A stretch of 64,000 bases of DNA, from contig CM029384.1 of the NCBI GenBank assembly GCA_017165825.1, positions 20,013,158 through 20,077,157 of the forward strand, written 5' to 3'. Made by a program: the position numbers and the translations under genes. Shown here in pieces: positions 60,223 to 64,000 of this stretch. The notes beneath the pieces are model-generated. The model was not told the DNA's origin and made no database searches. It saw nothing but the letters and a program-made list of their open reading frames with translations. Numbering within the stretch: position 1 is the first letter of the stretch; every line of letters starts with the position of its first letter. The stretch is from Hepsetus odoe (lineage: Eukaryota; Chordata; Actinopteri; Characiformes; Hepsetidae).

Positions 60223-62821
60223 TTATACAATACTTCCAGTTTCATCCCCAGCAATGTCCTCTCCATCAACCAGTACTGGCCCAAGGGTAACAATCCCCTT
60301 CATCTGCAGATCTGGCAGGTGGTTCAGGTAAGAAAAAGTCAAAATCATACAAACGAAGCCAATGAAGTTTATGTAGACTCACCTCTAGAAGATGCATGTC
60401 TTTGCTTCTTTAAAGCACAACTTGTATCACAGCAGCCACAAACCTGGTCATCACCATATGCAGCTGTCCACCTACCAAACAAGATATTGTTAAGGCTTAA
60501 TTGGTGGGACTCAGTCTTCTCCCCAAGGCAAGAACATACTTTTCAACAGAGAAGGAACAAGCCTTGTTCTCAGCATCAGTTGCAAAGGAAGCTTCTTTCA
60601 CTTTCAGGAAGCAAGTGATGTAGACCTGCAGAAATAGCAGCTTTGATCAGGCCCATCTCCATTTAATAAAATAAAAAATAAAGTTTAACATACTCATGAC
60701 TCAATGCAATATTGAGATCTTTTTAGAGACTTCAGATATCTAAACATGACAGAACTATTGAGATATTCGTTCCCACTGAAAGGCCTAAAATGTATATCTA
60801 GCATCAGAGCCATCCCAGAAATGACTGGTAGTGCTGCACATGACATCCAGTTTGTTGAAGCCAAAACACATTCATAATTTTAAGTAAATTATGCAGGGAC
60901 TGAACCTAGCCAAGAGTGCTAACCAAGTGCAAGATAATCACAAGAGAACCACAATCTATTGTTCGTGACGGCTTATGTACTGCAAGTGCTATGCAAGTAA
61001 TTAGACCAAGTTAATGGGTGCATGTCCATTATGAAACAGGGCATTCACAGCTGACCATTCACTTACAGTGCTACTGTTGACCTGTGGGAACCTGAAGGCT
61101 TGCAGCTGAAATCGAAGTTTGTCATTCTGGTCTTGGGGTAGGAAATGAGAGTTTGAGCCTGTAATTTTTGCATCAACCAGACACCTTAGGAGAGGGGTAT
61201 ACAATTAGTCTGGTCACATCTTTTAGCTCTGCTCCCGACAACCTTCACAATCAGTCAAAACAAATGATTCAACACATGGAGGGCTCTGCAACTTGATGAG
61301 CTGGCTCAGGTGTTGAACCAAGGAATACTTGAACTCATTGGGCAGAGGGTCAGATTGTAGCACTCACCCATGCTGCTCAATAAAGTTGTATCTAGGTTCT
61401 GCATTCATATCTGGGACAGGAGTGGCCACACAGCTGTCCACAAACACACGCAGAGATATATGGTTGAATGCAGTCACAGATGCCTGAATATTTATGAGAT
61501 CACCCAAGAAATACTGGTTGGATGGCCTCTCATGCTGCCAGTCATCTGTAAGGAGAAGCCATGACCAATCAATGCTCCTTGGCATAGGTGCATTTTTAGA
61601 CAAGCTGGCAAAACAGGCATTAATTTGGCACATTTTAAAAGGATTAATTCACAAAAACAGACCATAGACTGAAGATTGGTTTCCAGACATCAAAGCTAGA
61701 AATTAAACATGCAATCCCTTCCACACACTATGTACATCGGTTATTGGTATCTGCCCACATGAGATGACCTCTTGTATTGTAAAAACATTGATCTGCAACG
61801 CATCCCTTCAAACCTGACATAAGGCTCAAGAAGAAAATGAGCTCTTCATCAACCACCTTGGTAGAAGTATAAGGTACCCATTCAGGCAGCAAAGCACTGC
61901 TACTGACATTCTTCTTCCTGTTTAAAAAAAAAGTGGACATAGTCTTTCTGTGGAGCCAGTATTAACAAGAAGTTGGGCTGCAACAATTGAAGCATGTGCT
62001 TACCTTGGGTAGTGACACTCAATGCTAACCTCAGCAGCACCAACTCTTGTAATAGGAGTACCAGGATGAACTTCAGGCATGTTGGTTAACATGAATGAGT
62101 AGATCAATTCATTCTTTGTAATCTGAAAGGAATGGCTAGAAGGATTAACCCCATACATGCTACTACTAAAAATAAAAGAACCTCCAGTTTCCAATATGGT
62201 AAGATAAAGCAAACTGGGAAGGACTGCCTTCCATTGGTCATCAGCTACTGAAACATGACAGTTAAATCTCACCCTTAAAGTGCTGTTACACGCCTGCAAC
62301 TCAGCTTCAAAAATCAGAACATGAGCAGACAGATCCTGGCCTATTGGACCACAGCTTCCCAGTTTGATGGCTGAAGGCCTCAGCAGCTGCCCAGTTCCAA
62401 ATAAGTTCTGCTTTACTTCCACATACACTTTATCCTCGCCACAATCAACTGCCACACTTCTTGAAGCGACTGGTCGTTTCAACTGAAAAGGACCTGGGGA
62501 GTGTTGTGGTTGCTGAGGAACTGTTGGAAATTTCCAATTAATTTTCTTTACAGGTACCTGTAGAAGCTGTTGAGATTGAACAGTCAATGTGTCTTGCACA
62601 TGTTCTGGTCTCACTATGGCAGGATTTTGACGTGGAAGATGGTGAGACTGATGTCCAAATTCCTCTTGTGAACGTTTGAGGTGGAATCTTTGAAAAGGTC
62701 TTGAGTTATTTCGCTGACCCTGAGCATTACCTGTACCTGGAATTTTCCAAGTTCGCCGTTGTGCATCACTGACGCTTACCACAGTTAAAAGCAACAAAGC
62801 TGCAACCTGCCTCAGCAACAT
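60223..62821 (-). CDS. Zona pellucida ZP3-like egg-envelope glycoprotein
   Basis: Eight coding exons on the minus strand: 62273-62821, 62004-62122, 61814-61917, 61368-61545, 61067-61184, 60540-60625, 60383-60471, 60223-60311. Phases agree and give 443 residues. Start MLLRQVAALLLL gives a clear signal peptide (about 1-20). An in-frame upstream ATG exists, but it would bury that signal. A Gln/Pro/His-rich segment (about 21-122) precedes the ZP module, which starts at VDCGEDKVYVEV (Cys127). Landmarks are ELQACNSTLR, IECHYPR, LGDLINIQASV, RVFVDSCVATPVPD, GCLVDAKITGS and VYITCFLKV. CGCCDTSC follows near the C-terminus. No transmembrane segment or polymer-anchoring tail is seen, as in many fish ZP3 proteins. 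It should be secreted and polymerise in the egg coat. Which fish ZP3 subtype it is cannot be decided here. Confidence 0.9.
62123..62272 (-). other. Stop-free 150-nt in-frame intron of the ZP3-like gene
   Basis: Donor AGG/GTGAGATTT and acceptor CATTCCTTTCAG/ATT flank exactly 150 nt, phase 0, with no stop. Removing it joins CNSTLR to ITKNELIYSF, the continuous ZP3-family sequence. Keeping it would insert 50 residues into the ZP-N region. Confidence 0.85.
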
Positions 62822-62868
62822 TGCTACAAACTTTGAAAGCTCAAATAGCTTTTGAGGTTTCAGGGTAC

Positions 62869-62936
62869 CTTTTTGTAGAGTGTAGAGGCTCCGCCCCAGA
62901 CTATGACCTGCACACTGGTTATTGGTCTCACAGGTG
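62869..62936 (-). promoter_or_regulatory. Proximal promoter motifs of the ZP3-like gene
   Basis: Minus strand: TATA-like TACAAAAAGG (62869-62878) about 50 bases upstream of the ATG, a GGGGCGGAG GC box near 62890, a CCAAT near 62920, and an E-box CACCTG (62931-62936). E-boxes bound by FIGLA regulate vertebrate ZP genes; its use here is inferred. Confidence 0.45.
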
Positions 62937-63119
62937 AGAACAATCAGTGTGTTGCGTCCTTGCAAAACATGCTAAGCGGAGGTGGTGTTCTTGACCACTT
63001 CAGTAAAATTACAGAAACTAGTGTAACAAAAAGAAGTAGATTCAACTTTTTTACTCTGTGAAAGTAAAAAGTTATGAAAAGAATAAAAACAAAGAGTAGC
63101 TTTCCTTGAACTGGGTGGT

Positions 63120-63420
63120 GCTGGAGCCTATCCCAGTAGTCATAGAGCAAACTAATGAAGAAATCCCCTCAACAAGTTTCTTGTCTATTGCAGGGCAGGC
63201 ACACAGAAAAATACACTCACAGCCAGGGGGCAACTAAGCATCTCCAATCCACCTGACATGCATGTCTCAGGACAGTGGGAGGAAACCAGTGCTCCCTAAG
63301 GAAACTCATTAGGAGAACACGCAAACTCAACACAGAAAGGACACAGGCTGCCTGGCCTGGAAAACAAACAGAACCTTCTTGCTGTGAGGTGACAGGACCC
63401 CCAACTGCACCACCCTGCAT
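63120..63420 (-). repeat. Minus-strand copy of the 8.3-8.6 kb type repeat
   Basis: Plus strand has GAGCCTATCCCAGTAG, ATGTCTCAGGACAGTGGGAG, GAGAACACGCAAACTC and CACCCTGCATGCC, a layout common in fish interspersed repeats. Confidence 0.6.
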
Positions 63421-63669
63421 GCCATTTTATATTATTATAATTCTAGAACTATAGCCATTTCAGCTTCAACAAAACAAGCTTCTTCAAAATTGAACATCAG
63501 CTTAACAGCTTCACTTTCATCCATGTCTGTACTAGTTCTCCTGTAACTGACATCACATACTATAGCCGCAGTGCTTGAGTCTACCCTTCTTGCGTATTAT
63601 ATCTTTTAAATTTTTTTATGTCCTGTTCAAGTGTGATCTGCACTCCATTGCATTTAGGTTGAATATGTT

Positions 63670-63865
63670 CTTGATGGGGTTTAGGGCGTTGGCCACATGA
63701 TCGGAGGATCGGGGGTTCGAACCCCTTCCCAATGGGTTGCCCTGAGGTACCCTTGAGCAAGGTGCATCGCTCCTCCCTGCGATGGGCTGGCGACCTGTCC
63801 AGGGGTGTGTCGTCCCCCCCGCTTCAACCCGCTGGGTTGGACTCCAGCGCTTGGGACAAGCCGCA
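63670..63865 (+). mobile_element. Composite SINE-like element, second copy
   Basis: GGTTCGAACCCCTTCCC and GGTACCCTTGAGCAAGGTGC (family A part) run directly into CGATGGGCTGGCGACCTGTC and CGCTGGGTTGGACTCCAGCG. These are the same parts in the same order as 15725-15977, inverted. Confidence 0.7.
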
Positions 63866-64000
63866 AAAAATTACTGACTGACTTGATGTTAGAAAGGCAG
63901 GCTATGATGAAAAATACAAATAATGCTTAAATAGTTTTTAAAAATGTAAAGTAAATTAACCTAGACTAAAAATGTGTGGAGTAGTAAGAATAGATAGTTG

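Noticed and set aside
62000..62965. A single 321-codon minus-strand open frame as one large exon of the ZP3-like gene
   Set aside because: It reads through a 150-nt intron with good splice sites. It also extends upstream of the signal-peptide ATG and past the donor at 62004. Family sequence supports splitting it.

Overview
This window is vertebrate nuclear DNA, most likely from a ray-finned (teleost) fish. It has long AT-rich introns with GT-AG splice sites and many CA, CT and AT microsatellites. It also carries a fish-type repeat mix: RTE-like LINEs, Tc1 elements, tRNA-type SINEs (one with an UnaL2/L2-style 3' tail) and hAT-like fragments. Three host genes could be assembled exon by exon from frame continuity, splice sites and recalled family sequence. 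No database search was run. There is no CRISPR array, operon or other prokaryotic feature.

Layout. 1-18.6 kb has no recognisable host gene. It holds pyrimidine-rich satellites, two degenerate plus-strand RTE-like LINEs (about 2.2-5.7 and 8.8-10.9 kb), a third on the minus strand (about 16.6-18.0 kb), and a complete small LTR retroelement with a 5-bp target duplication (12759-13927). 18.6-46.8 kb is sgsm3 on the plus strand: a CpG-containing probable promoter near 18.6-19.0 kb, ATG at 25134, twenty coding exons and a 755-residue TBC-SH3-RUN protein. Its introns are full of Tc1, SINE and MITE insertions. 48.7-57.6 kb is gtpbp1 on the minus strand: thirteen coding exons, 675 residues, convergent with sgsm3. 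60.2-62.8 kb is a zona pellucida ZP3-like egg-coat gene on the minus strand: eight coding exons, 443 residues. The last 1 kb is repeat-rich.

The three genes are not an obvious pathway. SGSM3 is a Rab-GAP-type trafficking regulator, GTPBP1 is an EF-Tu-like translational GTPase linked to mRNA turnover, and the ZP3-like gene is an oocyte or liver egg-envelope gene.

The most interesting signals are in gene architecture. sgsm3 has two homologous alternative last coding exons, the first with its stop codon abutting a good splice donor. A 55-nt GT repeat replaces the polypyrimidine tract before an in-frame RUN-domain exon, and two sgsm3 introns use identical GC donors. A 344-bp near-perfect tandem duplication lies between the alternative ends. 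The ZP3-like gene has a 150-nt, phase-0, stop-free intron that an ORF finder reads straight through. Among repeats, the fold-back Tc1 elements carrying the transposase 3' end in both arms and a two-part SINE-like family seen at both ends of the window stand out.
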